Source: Methanolacinia sp964465295
GTDB lineage: Archaea > Halobacteriota > Methanomicrobia > Methanomicrobiales > Methanomicrobiaceae
Assembly (NCBI GenBank): GCA_964465295.1
Contig: CAYXKC010000009.1
Coordinates: 1-36,633, forward strand
Direction of reading: 5' to 3'
DNA: 36,633 nt
The notes under the pieces were generated by a model. It ran no database searches and was not told the DNA's origin. It worked only from the letters and a program-made list of their open reading frames with translations. The position numbers were made by a program, and so were the translations under genes. Below are positions 25,046 through 33,076 of this stretch, piece after piece (position 1 is the first letter of the stretch; each line of letters opens with the position of its first letter).

Positions 25046-26797
25046 TCACACGAGGAAGAGGTACGCGATAATCGAGAAAATAAACGCAAGAACAAGAATT
25101 GAGGCTCCCAGGGGGGCGATGAAGGTGAGCATCGCGTTGACAGTACTTGCAAGCTGGGATATTCTCTGCGACCCGAAGACAACGACTCCTTCGCACCATG
25201 CGGTGGTGGCGCCTGCTTTTGCCGGGGAGAGATCTTCCAGTGCACTCTCGACTGCCGAGATCACGTGCGGCATTATATCCGCTGAGCTTATCCTGTATCC
25301 AACCGGGTTCTTGCCGCTCATCGTATTGACGACGTGTGTGTCGGTCGTCATAAGTTCGCATTCGTCGACAAGCTCAAGAATCCTGTTCCTGATCTCTTCT
25401 CTTACGCCTTTTTCGATATTGTTTCCGTCAAAGAGAACATATGCGGTCGTCTGATCTTCCACCTTTACCACAAGGACCTGCATTCCGAGATCTCCGAAAC
25501 CTTCCTCCCTTGAAAAGGGCATCTCATAATGGCAGTAACCGATTTCAAAACCAGATGTTGCGCCCTTTTTTATCGTCTCTTCCATCGCAATATTTGAAGC
25601 TTTGATATATTCATACGCGAGTTTTGAGGCGGGCATAATCGGGCTTGTTACATCTACCATACAGTTATGGCCGTCGATGAATCCTACATGTGAAAAGAGC
25701 CTGTGGCCTTCGGCCATTATTGCAAGGCCGATGGAGTAATCGAGGTCCTCGGTCATCTCAGGCGACCTTGTAGTTACCATGAGGATAGAGTCCCCAAAGG
25801 GCTGTGCGAGAACCTGCACCGATTTATATTCGAATCTCCGGGATTTACCGGCATTGCGACTGTAAGAAATGTCGTCCCTGCTTCCGTTTACAGCCGAAAC
25901 AATCTTTTCGATCTCGTCTTCGGAGACAAGATTGAAATCATGTGTTGCACAGCCGTGCGGGACAAGAGTATCATCATCGAATGAATTGCACAGGATTTTT
26001 GGGAGGTTTCCTCCGCCAATCTCGCCCATAGGCCCGGGATGAAGGTTTGGTATTGTTAAAAGAACGTCTTTCTTGCCCTCTCTGCCGAAGAAGAATGAAG
26101 TCTGCGGGACGAATACCTCTTCTCCAATCTCGTGGAAAAATTCCTCAAGGGCCTTTGAACCGTCGGTATTGTGTGCAATAAATGCATTGATGAAATTTAG
26201 GGGGCTTATGTGGAAATTCTTCCTTAGCGGCCTTTCGATAAGCCAAAGGAATAAAAACACACTCAGTCCGAAGAGAACCTGGATGAATATTGCGAATACA
26301 AGGAAATCAAACCCGAAATAATAAGTTCCGGCCGCCATCGCGACAATACTCTGTGTTGCCGCGGGAAGGAGCATCCTTGAGATCCTGTAATCTGCTATTG
26401 CAACGAGAACTATCAGCCTTATCCCGAAGATCGTGCCGAGGGATACCGAATACAGAAGGGGAAAGATACCCTCTATGATTAGCAGCACAGGAAAGAGACT
26501 GATGAGTATTGAAAAGACAGTGCAGGCAAGTGCCAGAAGTGCGGATCTGTTTGGAGTAATTCTTTTTCCCGATACTGCAACCAGTGGGATGGTTAGTATA
26601 AATCCTGTTATTGCAGGAAGGAAAAATCCAAAAAAGCCGAAGAACTGGATGTCATGATTTCTCAGGATGCTTGCAATATCAAGGACAAAAGACAGAATAA
26701 ATATGAACAGGAGTGATCTCTGCCATGAAGGGGCTATAAAGAGAAACCTGCTCAGACCCTCTATCTTCGTATCACCAGACTGCGCCAAAACAACCAA
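25046..26797 (-). CDS. DUF2070 archaeal membrane protein
   Basis: 583 residues. The N-terminal third holds about six membrane helices (SLLFIFILSFVLDIASIL, AITGFILTIPLVAVSG, the stretch with LPVLLIIEGIFPLLYSV and others); a large soluble domain follows with TIPNLHPGPMGEIGG, GCATHDFNLVSEDEI, GFIDGHNCM and LMTTDTHVVNTMSG, and two helices close the chain. This layout and these motifs fit DUF2070, an archaea-wide family of unknown function; the His/Asp-rich motifs suggest metal binding or hydrolysis, which is inference. The start is uncertain: TTG at 26797 has CAGGA just upstream, while a TATA-like TTTTTAAATTT near 26810 would favour TTG at 26788. Confidence 0.82.
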   Translation of the reverse strand: MVVLAQSGDTKIEGLSRFLFIAPSWQRSLLFIFILSFVLDIASILRNHDIQFFGFFGFFLPAITGFILTIPLVAVSGKRITPNRSALLALACTVFSILISLFPVLLIIEGIFPLLYSVSLGTIFGIRLIVLVAIADYRISRMLLPAATQSIVAMAAGTYYFGFDFLVFAIFIQVLFGLSVFLFLWLIERPLRKNFHISPLNFINAFIAHNTDGSKALEEFFHEIGEEVFVPQTSFFFGREGKKDVLLTIPNLHPGPMGEIGGGNLPKILCNSFDDDTLVPHGCATHDFNLVSEDEIEKIVSAVNGSRDDISYSRNAGKSRRFEYKSVQVLAQPFGDSILMVTTRSPEMTEDLDYSIGLAIMAEGHRLFSHVGFIDGHNCMVDVTSPIMPASKLAYEYIKASNIAMEETIKKGATSGFEIGYCHYEMPFSREEGFGDLGMQVLVVKVEDQTTAYVLFDGNNIEKGVREEIRNRILELVDECELMTTDTHVVNTMSGKNPVGYRISSADIMPHVISAVESALEDLSPAKAGATTAWCEGVVVFGSQRISQLASTVNAMLTFIAPLGASILVLAFIFSIIAYLFLV

Positions 26798-26844
26798 ATC
26801 CTGAAATTTAAAAATAATTTGGTCTAATTTTATTTATCTTTCTG

Positions 26845-27738
26845 CTATTTTGTCCCGGGTGCAGGAAGCCTTCCGAAGTTGTCGTTAAATCTTACAGACA
26901 TCTTCTCCCAGTCCGGGAGATTGGTCTGGCAGCCGATGACTTCGACAGTAAAGGATGCTGCAACCGTTCCGATCTTACATGCGGTAAGAATATCGTAGCC
27001 TTTCTGGTATGCTGTCAGAAAACCGGCCCTGTATGCATCCCCTGCCCCTGTCGGGTCTGCAAGCTTCACCGGAACAACCGGAATTTTATGGACGCTGCCT
27101 TTCTCGTGGACCTCGCTTCCTTCCCCGGACATTGTAACAATCGATACCGGTATTTTATCGATAAGTTCATCCTCCCGCATACCGAGCATCTCCGTCATTC
27201 TTTTAACTTCATGATGGTTTGCAAATAGAATATCGATGTTGCCGATGATTGATTCAAGCTGCTCTTTAGAGTAGTTTATAAGATCCTGTCCCGGGTCGAA
27301 TGATGAAAACCCGGCCTTCTCCGCAACTTTCACGTTGAAACCGGGATCGGCTGTAGCCATATGGACAAAATCAAGTTTCGGGGGTTCGGATTCCGCGAAT
27401 GCGGCAGATGCCCCCCATTCAAAGAACGTCATCTGGTCCCCCGCTTCGTCATTGAAGAGAAAGCAGGTTGCAGTCCGTTTGCCTTCAACTACGATAAACC
27501 TCTTTGATACTCCAAGTGAATCCATCCAGCGGTCGTATTCGCTTCCCCTGAAATCATCGCCGACTGCGCTCAGGAGTTCACAATCACCCCCAAGCTTTGC
27601 GATACCTGCAGCAATGTTCGCAGCTCCGCCGCCATAATATACTTTGTGATCCACTACCGGAACCGATCCATGCCTTTCAGGAAAGACCGGCACTTTGCAG
27701 ATATGATCTATCGCCGTATGGCCGACGATTGTAATCAT
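26845..27738 (-). CDS. PfkB-family sugar/nucleoside kinase
   Basis: A 297-residue ribokinase-like kinase. The N-terminal GYGG-type motif is VYYGGGAANIAAGIAKLGGD, and the C-terminal signature is DPTGAGDAYRAGFLTAY with the catalytic Asp in GAGD. A TXXCF-type segment (RTATCFLFNDEAGDQMTFF) precedes the lid return. Archaeal relatives act on adenosine/cytidine nucleosides or sugars; the substrate here cannot be told. GAGGAGATATAATCC precedes the ATG and lies within the end of the UPF0212 gene, so the two are coupled. Confidence 0.9.
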   Translation of the reverse strand: MITIVGHTAIDHICKVPVFPERHGSVPVVDHKVYYGGGAANIAAGIAKLGGDCELLSAVGDDFRGSEYDRWMDSLGVSKRFIVVEGKRTATCFLFNDEAGDQMTFFEWGASAAFAESEPPKLDFVHMATADPGFNVKVAEKAGFSSFDPGQDLINYSKEQLESIIGNIDILFANHHEVKRMTEMLGMREDELIDKIPVSIVTMSGEGSEVHEKGSVHKIPVVPVKLADPTGAGDAYRAGFLTAYQKGYDILTACKIGTVAASFTVEVIGCQTNLPDWEKMSVRFNDNFGRLPAPGTK

Positions 27739-27741
27739 GGA

Positions 27742-28080
27742 TTATATCTCCTCTACATCAACGATTGTAAGCGGGATGTCCCTTAGCGCCTTTCCGACGA
27801 CGGACTTTGCAATCCTCTTTGCATGTTCTTCAGATTCGGCCTTGTAGACCTTCATCTCGAGAGCCAGCCCAACAAGTGCTGTAGTGCCTACAATCAGGGC
27901 ACTGCTCATCTCCTGCTCGCAATAGGGGCAGGCCAGCTGCCCGATTTCAATCTCAACAAATTTTGCACTGGGGTTGAGGCGTTTTCCGGCCTCGCTTATA
28001 GCGATTCCAATTGCATCGTCAAGGGATTTTACATCCTTTAAAATCCATGCCGCATCCAGTGTCACAAGATAATCAGTCAT
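27742..28080 (-). CDS. UPF0212 (DUF555) family protein
   Basis: A 112-residue soluble protein of the archaeal UPF0212 family, function unknown. Family features are the N-terminal YLVTLDAAWILKDV, AIGIAISEAGKRLNP, a CPYCEQ zinc-knuckle-like pair (Cys-x-x-Cys), the central TTALVGLALEMKV and C-terminal SVVGKALRDIPL. I used the ATG at 28080; the TTG codons at 28089 and 28086 would add three residues. It lies between the nitroreductase and the PfkB kinase. Confidence 0.9.
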   Translation of the reverse strand: MTDYLVTLDAAWILKDVKSLDDAIGIAISEAGKRLNPSAKFVEIEIGQLACPYCEQEMSSALIVGTTALVGLALEMKVYKAESEEHAKRIAKSVVGKALRDIPLTIVDVEEI

Positions 28081-28089
28081 AATCAACAA

Positions 28090-28617
28090 CTACCAGGTCT
28101 CATTATGTATATGTTCCAAGACAGGCATCCTGCCTGTTTTTTGGTGTGATTCTCTGCCTCTTCCGATCGCAAGCAGGGCGACGGGCCTTGCATGCTGGGG
28201 CAGGTCAAGAATTTCACTTACTGTTTCATCGTCGAAAGCGCCAGTCCAGCATGAGTGGAGGCCTGCCGAGTGGGCGGCGAGCATCATATATGTGCATGCT
28301 ATCGAAGCATCCTCCACGGCGTAGAGTATACCTCTCTCACCATACTGCGACATCGATCGAACATAATTTGCACAGACTGCAAGTATTACCGGGGCCGATA
28401 TTAAGTGCTCCTGTCCGAACGAGGCATCTGAAAGATCCTCTTTTATCCCTTCATCTGTTACAACAACGACATCCCAGGATTCACGGTTTCCTGCACTCGG
28501 TGCCTTTGATGCACATTTTATCATGAATTCGATCTCTTCCCCGGATACTTCTGCGGAGGTGAACTCCCTTACAGAAGACCTTTTGGAAAGGAATTCAAAA
28601 AAATCAGATGAGTTCAT
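28090..28617 (-). CDS. Nitroreductase-family flavoprotein
   Basis: A 175-residue FMN-dependent nitroreductase-like oxidoreductase. Visible are the N-terminal RSSVREFTSAEVSGEE phosphate-binding motif, ASKAPSAGNRESWDVVVV, the mid-chain AVEDASIACTYMMLAAHSAG helix and a GIGRGRE-like C-terminal loop (LLAIGRGRESHQ). The family reduces diverse substrates with NAD(P)H or F420-linked donors; the substrate is unknown. Its first bases overlap the end of the unknown gene at 28604-28963 by 14, a sign of coupled translation. Confidence 0.9.
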   Translation of the reverse strand: MNSSDFFEFLSKRSSVREFTSAEVSGEEIEFMIKCASKAPSAGNRESWDVVVVTDEGIKEDLSDASFGQEHLISAPVILAVCANYVRSMSQYGERGILYAVEDASIACTYMMLAAHSAGLHSCWTGAFDDETVSEILDLPQHARPVALLAIGRGRESHQKTGRMPVLEHIHNETW

Positions 28618-28963
28618 TTTCTGAAAGAACCTGCCACGATTTTTGTGCAGGTGTCGTGCATTCGGTTATTGCCTTTCCGATCTCAGGTGCTGCCTGCTCG
28701 AAATCATCAAATTCGAGGAAATTTTTAACATTGTCAAGAATTCCCGAAGCTTTCTGAAACTCAGTCTCGCCTGTCAGGGCCGACCCGTGTTCAAGCTCCG
28801 ACTGTATGGATTCGAGGAAGACCACGATGATCTTCTTTGCCCCTGTTCTCTCTGCACCCTTCAGTTCCCCGGCAAGGGCAAGCATCTTTGAGACAGATAT
28901 AAGGTTGTTTTTTGCTCTTTCGGAAAAAAGATAGTTCTGTACTGCCTGCTTTTTCTGTGTCAT
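28604..28963 (-). CDS. Conserved-looking protein of unknown function
   Basis: A 119-residue, mostly helical, soluble protein. It has no signal peptide, membrane segment or metal-binding cysteine cluster; the middle is acidic (NFLEFDDFEQAAPEIG). Helical segments are suggested around NLISVSKMLALAGELKG and IIVVFLESIQSELEHG. I do not recognise the family. Its stop overlaps the nitroreductase start, and it follows the small basic protein by 43 bases. Confidence 0.7.
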   Translation of the reverse strand: MTQKKQAVQNYLFSERAKNNLISVSKMLALAGELKGAERTGAKKIIVVFLESIQSELEHGSALTGETEFQKASGILDNVKNFLEFDDFEQAAPEIGKAITECTTPAQKSWQVLSENELI

Positions 28964-29006
28964 CTCAATTCGCCTGTAATAAAGTAAAGGGTTTAATTCT
29001 TATGAA

Positions 29007-29279
29007 TTATTTGCCCTTTGCGCCCTTGATCGAGGCTGGAGATCTCTTGATGCGTCTTCTGCATCTCGGGTCGTTTACCTTACCTCTTCCACGTGGAGCT
29101 CTTCTGCCGCCACGACTGGCTTCCTGGGTCTTCTGGGTAGCTCTCTTCAGTTTTGAACCTGATTTGAAGCGCTGGTTGGGACCCGGTTTCTTGTAGTTCG
29201 TCTCTTTCTGTGGTACGAGCCTTACCTGTCCCTTAACGCTTTTAATCTGAGTCCATGCTGTTATTCCTGTTTTTCCCAT
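29007..29279 (-). CDS. Small basic protein next to eS1 (DUF5350-like)
   Basis: 90 residues, strongly basic (many Lys/Arg, for example RRAPRGRGK and RCRRRIKRSP), with little hydrophobic core. It resembles the methanogen DUF5350 proteins found beside ribosomal genes, recalled from gene context and composition. Such proteins are likely RNA- or ribosome-binding, which is inference. A strong ribosome site TAGGAGGTG precedes the ATG, and eS1 ends 18 bases upstream. Confidence 0.78.
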   Translation of the reverse strand: MGKTGITAWTQIKSVKGQVRLVPQKETNYKKPGPNQRFKSGSKLKRATQKTQEASRGGRRAPRGRGKVNDPRCRRRIKRSPASIKGAKGK

Positions 29280-29297
29280 TTTTTACACCTCCTAGAT

Positions 29298-29903
29298 CTA
29301 CTGGACGATTGCAGCCTTTGCATCTGTTCCCTTTGATTTGATCACTTCAACACGGCGTGTGGGGTGTATCTTCTTTATAATCTTGAAGACCTCGCGGGAG
29401 ATATCGCCCATGACCATCTCTTTTACGAACTGATCGTAACCAAGTTCTGCTGCTCTTGCAACGACATATTCAGTGATTGCCTTCCTGATTGCGTGAGCCT
29501 GGCTTGCATCCGCACGGTTGATCGTAAAACAGCTTGTTGTAACGCGGATCTTTCTTCCGTCTTTTGTCGTTACCTGTACTGTGCTGTCGATCCTTGATGT
29601 GCGTCTCTTGACCATTGCACGTAGGTAGTCTTTTGTCACTTCATGCCCGACAAAGTCGGAGTATGCCGAGTCTCCTGCAACATTTGTGATTCTGAACCTC
29701 ATTTTGATGTTCTGTTTTGAGTAGTCCTGAACCATCTCACCGAGTGTTGTCTGCATTACGCGCCCGTTGACTTTTTCGGGCTCGTTTGCGATCGTATCGC
29801 CAAGGTATGCCTTCTCAAAGTAGTCAGGTGCATATACCTTGTACCAGCTTTTGGCTTTCCAGCCTTCAACTCTTCTTCCAACTGATTTTCTTCTTGGTGC
29901 CAT
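29298..29903 (-). CDS. Ribosomal protein eS1 (S3Ae)
   Basis: A 201-residue archaeal eS1 of the small subunit platform. Typical segments are SWYKVYAPDYF at the start, VMQTTLGEMVQDYSKQ, MRFRITNVAGDSAYSDFVGH and the C-terminal KIIKKIHPTRRVEVIKSKG. The ATG overlaps the Pcc1 stop (TAATG). It is of normal length, with no break. Confidence 0.97.
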   Translation of the reverse strand: MAPRRKSVGRRVEGWKAKSWYKVYAPDYFEKAYLGDTIANEPEKVNGRVMQTTLGEMVQDYSKQNIKMRFRITNVAGDSAYSDFVGHEVTKDYLRAMVKRRTSRIDSTVQVTTKDGRKIRVTTSCFTINRADASQAHAIRKAITEYVVARAAELGYDQFVKEMVMGDISREVFKIIKKIHPTRRVEVIKSKGTDAKAAIVQ

Positions 29904-30175
29904 TAATTCACCTCTTCATTTTTTTGTTTTCCTGTAATCGTAACCGAATCCCCTGGTTTATTTCCCAGGCTGCATGTGTCTTCTGCAACTGAAAGATTCA
30001 TCAGGTAATCATCAACCGAAGCTATCACTGATCTGAGTTTTTCACCGCGGATTTTACAAACCACATTGTTGCCATCTGCTCTGGTCTCCATTGAAAGGAG
30101 ATTGTCGGCTGATAGTGACTCTGCAATACATCCGGCACTGCTGTGTTTTGATATGATCATTCCACAGATATCCAT
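29903..30175 (-). CDS. KEOPS complex subunit Pcc1
   Basis: A 90-residue Pcc1 homologue; dimers of Pcc1 hold KEOPS together, the complex that makes the t6A base at position 37 of ANN-decoding tRNAs. The family signature is at the C-terminal half, SVIASVDDYLMNLSVAE; the N-terminal half is less conserved. The ATG overlaps the stop of the RecJ-like gene (TAATG). Its setting between the DHH protein and eS1 is a common euryarchaeal arrangement. Confidence 0.88.
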   Translation of the reverse strand: MDICGMIISKHSSAGCIAESLSADNLLSMETRADGNNVVCKIRGEKLRSVIASVDDYLMNLSVAEDTCSLGNKPGDSVTITGKQKNEEVN

Positions 30176-31392
30176 TATGCAAGCGCCTCTTCGATATTTT
30201 TTATAAAGACCAGTAGTTTGTCTTCATCGATCTTCGCTCCTGCACGCAGCCTGTGGCCTCCTCCTGTTCCTCCGGCCGATTCTGCAGCCTCCTTAATTGC
30301 CGATGAGAGGTCGCAGTCCGTTTTGGCCGGACAGCGGGCGGATACCGAATAATTTCCGTTCATCCTGGAGATCGTAAAAACAGGTTCATCGAACAGCCCG
30401 TCTCTTGCAAGAACATCTGCGACTGTGCTTGACACCGTGTGGTTTTCAATCTTAAAGATTGCAGGACCATCTTCGTTGTACCTGGTGGCCGTTGCGAGAG
30501 CTTCGATCGCATCGAGTCTGTGACGGAGAGCGATCTGCTTCGCTTCAACGACTGCATCATCATTTCTCATGCATAGCATGGCCCCGAGGCCGCCTCTTCC
30601 CGAAAGGCCGCAGGACTCTGTAACAGATGCAAGAGTATGTGCGTCATGTATCACTGATCTCTGGAGCTCCCATGTGTCCCTCCATAGAGAGGACATGGCG
30701 GTCTCGTTGCTTGCTGGTGCTATCTCAAGGATTATTGCAGACAGAAGACTTTCGTATCCGTCTTCCCGTCCATTGAAGTATTCCCCGATCAGGGTTTCGG
30801 CCTTATCGCTGTTGCCGCTTATCCCGTGTAGGTAGGGATCTATGGCCGTATGGATCTTTTCGAAGAGATTGTCGCCGGCAAGTGGAATTCCACGGCCCGG
30901 AACTATGAACTGATTGGCAATTCCTTCATTAATGATCCCTGCGTTTTTACCGCTGATCTCCTGGTGATCTCCAATCATTCCCAGTAGTGCAAGGCCGCAA
31001 AGGTCGCGGTTGTCACCCATATGATCGGCAACCATATAGGCTACTGCAGATGCAGAGAGGTCGTGGTCCCCGTCGATTCCGAAAAGACGCGGATTGATGT
31101 GATATTCACCATTGAAACAGGGCATGTGGTGGTCTATTACCACTGTATCCTCAGGCAGATCCTCAATTGACGATCCGAGGTCGCAGAGAACGGTCATTTC
31201 ATGACTCCTGATATCTGCGGCCGTCAGGCCGGATTTAATACTGAGGTGAAACTTTTTCCCCTGTCTGTAAAGAGCGTGGCATATTATCGACGCGGCGGCT
31301 ATGCCGTCTGCATCGTGATGGCCGAACACCCTCACAAATTCGGATTTTTCAAGTTTCCCGGCAACATTGCCGGCTGAAGTTTCAATGGACAT
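30175..31392 (-). CDS. RecJ-like DHH/DHHA1 phosphoesterase
   Basis: A 405-residue DHH-family protein of the archaeal RecJ/GAN group, single-strand nucleases linked to the replication machinery. Motif I is FGHHDADGIAAAS, motif II TVLCDLGSS, motif III VIDHHMP, and motif IV ALLGMIGDHQE; the C-terminal DHHA1 domain carries GGTGGGHRLRAGAKI. All metal ligands appear in place. Substrate (5'-3' or 3'-5', DNA or RNA) cannot be told. It lies 27 bases after uS15 in a ribosomal operon, as in many euryarchaea. Confidence 0.92.
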   Translation of the reverse strand: MSIETSAGNVAGKLEKSEFVRVFGHHDADGIAAASIICHALYRQGKKFHLSIKSGLTAADIRSHEMTVLCDLGSSIEDLPEDTVVIDHHMPCFNGEYHINPRLFGIDGDHDLSASAVAYMVADHMGDNRDLCGLALLGMIGDHQEISGKNAGIINEGIANQFIVPGRGIPLAGDNLFEKIHTAIDPYLHGISGNSDKAETLIGEYFNGREDGYESLLSAIILEIAPASNETAMSSLWRDTWELQRSVIHDAHTLASVTESCGLSGRGGLGAMLCMRNDDAVVEAKQIALRHRLDAIEALATATRYNEDGPAIFKIENHTVSSTVADVLARDGLFDEPVFTISRMNGNYSVSARCPAKTDCDLSSAIKEAAESAGGTGGGHRLRAGAKIDEDKLLVFIKNIEEALA

Positions 31393-31419
31393 GCGATTCG
31401 GTTATTTGTTCTTCTCTTT

Positions 31420-31878
31420 TTACCTTGATAACAGGAATTCTGCGGTTTCCGGTTTGTATGACCATCCCTTGGGCATTTTTCCGGATTTTACGTAATACTT
31501 CCCAAGTCTCCTGACCTTTGCCTCGGTGAGATGGAGCTGTCTTTTGTTGTGAATATCCTTTTTGTTCTCTTCGAGGTGTTTGCGCATTCCAAGAGCCTTT
31601 ACGATGAGATTCCTTAAGTCCTCGGGGATATCCGGTGCGACTCCGTTCTCTGCGAGAACCTGCTCGATCTTCTTCCCGGTTGCAAGCTTTACGCTTGGAA
31701 CTCCGTATTTGTCACGAAGTACGAGTCCTATACCCGCACTGCTCATTCCTTCCTTTCTAAGATCTACGATGGTTTTTTCGATCTCTGCGGGGTCCTTATT
31801 AGACCATTCTGGTGCCTCTGTGCGGAGCGGACGGACCGATCCGGATTTTCCGCGCCGACGGGCATGCATTCTTGCCAT
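31420..31878 (-). CDS. rpsO: Ribosomal protein uS15
   Basis: A 152-residue archaeal uS15 with the archaeal N-terminal extension (MARMHARRRGKSGS) and the PLRTEAPEW segment; the conserved core has SSAGIGLVLRDKYGVPSV, LRNLIVKALGMRKHLEENK and the C-terminal HLTEAKVRRLGKYY. A GGTGGTGA ribosome site lies before the ATG. It is the first gene of the long minus-strand operon and is preceded by a structured leader of about 175 bases. Confidence 0.97.
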   Translation of the reverse strand: MARMHARRRGKSGSVRPLRTEAPEWSNKDPAEIEKTIVDLRKEGMSSAGIGLVLRDKYGVPSVKLATGKKIEQVLAENGVAPDIPEDLRNLIVKALGMRKHLEENKKDIHNKRQLHLTEAKVRRLGKYYVKSGKMPKGWSYKPETAEFLLSR

Positions 31879-31942
31879 TTTTCACCACCTTAATTTTTTA
31901 GGTTAGATACTATACACGAACACGAAATATGGTTCGTAATCG

Positions 31943-32020
31943 TCATGTAAGTCCACAAAAAGAGCCATTACTGACCTTTTTGTAATCCCAAGCCCGAATT
32001 TCGGGCAGTGCCTTCTCCAT
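31943..32020 (-). CDS. Possible 25-codon leader peptide in the uS15 leader
   Basis: An ATG at 32020 opens a 25-codon frame (starting MEKALPEIRAW, ending GLT) that stops at the outer helix of the folded leader. No Shine-Dalgarno site precedes it. Most of the frame lies inside the inverted repeats, so it may be only a by-product of the RNA structure. Confidence 0.2.
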   Translation of the reverse strand: MEKALPEIRAWDYKKVSNGSFCGLT

Positions 32021-32046
32021 TGAGGTCGGACACGTCGGACTTACAT
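31945..32046 (-). promoter_or_regulatory. Folded RNA element in the 5' leader of the uS15 operon
   Basis: On the minus strand a perfect 10-bp helix ATGTAAGTCC (32046-32037) / GGACTTACAT (31954-31945) closes a junction with three arms: GTG.CC..CTC / GAG..GGCAC (32033-32008), GCCCG/CGGGC with loop AAATT (32006-31992), and ACAAAAAG/CTTTTTGT (31983-31955), which stacks directly on the outer helix. The promoter just upstream puts the element at the start of the transcript, about 65 bases before the uS15 ATG. Autoregulation by uS15, which binds multi-helix rRNA junctions, is an inference; an independent small RNA is the alternative. Confidence 0.55.
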
Positions 32047-32074
32047 AAGCCAGCACGATAATAATCAGTGCTTT

Positions 32075-32087
32075 GTATATATTTCGG
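32075..32087 (-). promoter_or_regulatory. BRE/TATA promoter of the uS15 operon
   Basis: Minus-strand CCGAAATATATAC joins a BRE-like CCGAAA to TATATA. Transcription about 25 bases on (near 32053) would start just before the outer helix of the folded leader. A weaker TATAGTAT near 31910 would bypass the element. Confidence 0.6.
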
Positions 32088-32180
32088 ATATGTGATAATA
32101 AAACAATCGCCGGGATGAGTTTTACAAAACAAGATTTATCTGATACAAAAAACAACAGATCATTCTGCATTTACAGATAT

Positions 32181-32251
32181 GCGATAATAGTCCAGCGGCA
32201 GGACAGTGGCTTCCCAAGCCTCTAACCCGGGTTCGAATCCCGGTTATCGCA
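32181..32251 (+). tRNA. tRNA-Gly, anticodon CCC
   Basis: Acceptor GCGATAA pairs with TTATCGC, discriminator A; D arm GTCCAGCGGCAGGAC; anticodon loop TTCCCAA with anticodon CCC; T arm CCGGGTTCGAATCCCGG. The anticodon stem (GTGGC / GCCTC) has one T-T mismatch at its second pair. No CCA is encoded. The rest is canonical, so it is probably functional. Confidence 0.93.
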
Positions 32252-32683
32252 TCGCATTTTTCGATAATGGCCGGGAGGGTATTTCTATGGTTAATGTTTG
32301 CCGGGTATTCATTTTTTGATTTTTCCGGTAAATTCCCCCGGAAGGCAAATTTCTTCATTTGCGGTTGTAAATTTAGATTAAAAAAAATATTATTGGTATA
32401 TTGTTTATGGGGGGTATCATAGTGTCTGATTCTGGTTTGGATCTGGAAATGTATGTTCTTTAGGTTTTTTTTCATGAAAACCCTGATATCATAATCTTTC
32501 ATCGTTTTGAGATCAACGATCCAATGCCGGCAATTATTACATTGCATGCCACATCCGGTTTTTGATTGGTGCATTTCAGGTTCGCCTTTTGAAGAACCAC
32601 CTCCTTTTCTATTTTATCATCCGGAGATAATATGTGATTTATGTGAGAGATCTGACAGGATGGCGGGGAGACGGACTGGTATA

Positions 32684-32715
32684 TTCGCCTGCGCCAAAAT
32701 TCGCCAGCGCCAAAA
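32684..32715 (+). repeat. Two tandem copies of a 16-base unit
   Basis: TTCGCCTGCGCCAAAA and TTCGCCAGCGCCAAAA follow one another directly with one difference. Two copies only; it may be a simple slippage product. Confidence 0.6.
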
Positions 32716-32802
32716 AAAGCACCTTGTCAGATGGATAATCCGCGATACACATATTTTCAGGTGGGGCAGTGCAGGATTTGATAAGGGCTAAATATTCGTC
32801 CA

Positions 32803-32810
32803 TTTATTAA
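32803..32810 (+). promoter_or_regulatory. TATA box for a leaderless ywbE mRNA
   Basis: TTTATTAA is centred 25 bases before the ATG at 32831, so the transcript would start at the initiation codon. No Shine-Dalgarno site is present. Confidence 0.45.
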
Positions 32811-32830
32811 TAATTACACGGGTTCTGGCA

Positions 32831-33040
32831 ATGAATAATGAAAGCGAATCGAGATACCGCAAAAACATCATACAAGGGGAAAGGGTCGCCATCGTCCTGA
32901 AAAAGGACCAGATGAGCGGGAAGCTTACTGAAGGGGTGGTAAAAGATATTCTAACGAATTCATCGTTCCATCCTCACGGCATCAAGGTCCGTCTTGAAGA
33001 CGGGAAGGTCGGACGGGTGAAGACTGTTTTAGGCAAGTGA
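32831..33040 (+). CDS. ywbE: YwbE family small protein
   Basis: A 69-residue basic protein of the YwbE family, function unknown. Recognised by RKNIIQGERVAIVLKKDQ, TEGVVKDILTNSSFHPHG and IKVRLEDGKVGRV; the fold is a small beta-barrel. It has its own promoter and is followed by a phosphoribosyltransferase with a separate promoter, so the two are probably not co-transcribed. Confidence 0.9.
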   Translation: MNNESESRYRKNIIQGERVAIVLKKDQMSGKLTEGVVKDILTNSSFHPHGIKVRLEDGKVGRVKTVLGK

Positions 33041-33076
33041 ATCCATTAATCCGCTCCTTTTCCCGGTCACCCTAAA

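Larger units (their letters stand above)
31879..32180. other. Intergenic region between uS15 and tRNA-Gly
   Basis: This 302-base stretch holds the uS15 leader and promoter (minus strand) and the upstream region of the divergent tRNA-Gly. An open frame on the minus strand across it is explained by the leader. TTTATC at 32135 may be part of the tRNA promoter, but its spacing to the tRNA is longer than usual. Confidence 0.6.
32252..32830. other. Gene-free region between tRNA-Gly and ywbE
   Basis: No supported gene. The plus frame at 32507-32791 and the minus frame at 32122-32574 lack ribosome sites, and the latter runs through the tRNA. Notable items are a GGTTTT/AAAACC hairpin near 32464, a 16-base tandem repeat at 32684-32715 and the ywbE promoter near 32803. 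The remainder is unassigned. Confidence 0.6.

Noticed and set aside
24760..25071. 103-codon plus frame
   Set aside because: Runs through hairpin repeat copy A and into the end of the DUF2070 gene; no ribosome site and no domain.
32122..32574. 150-codon minus frame with a CxxxCxxC start
   Set aside because: Passes through tRNA-Gly and shows no convincing start or conserved domain.
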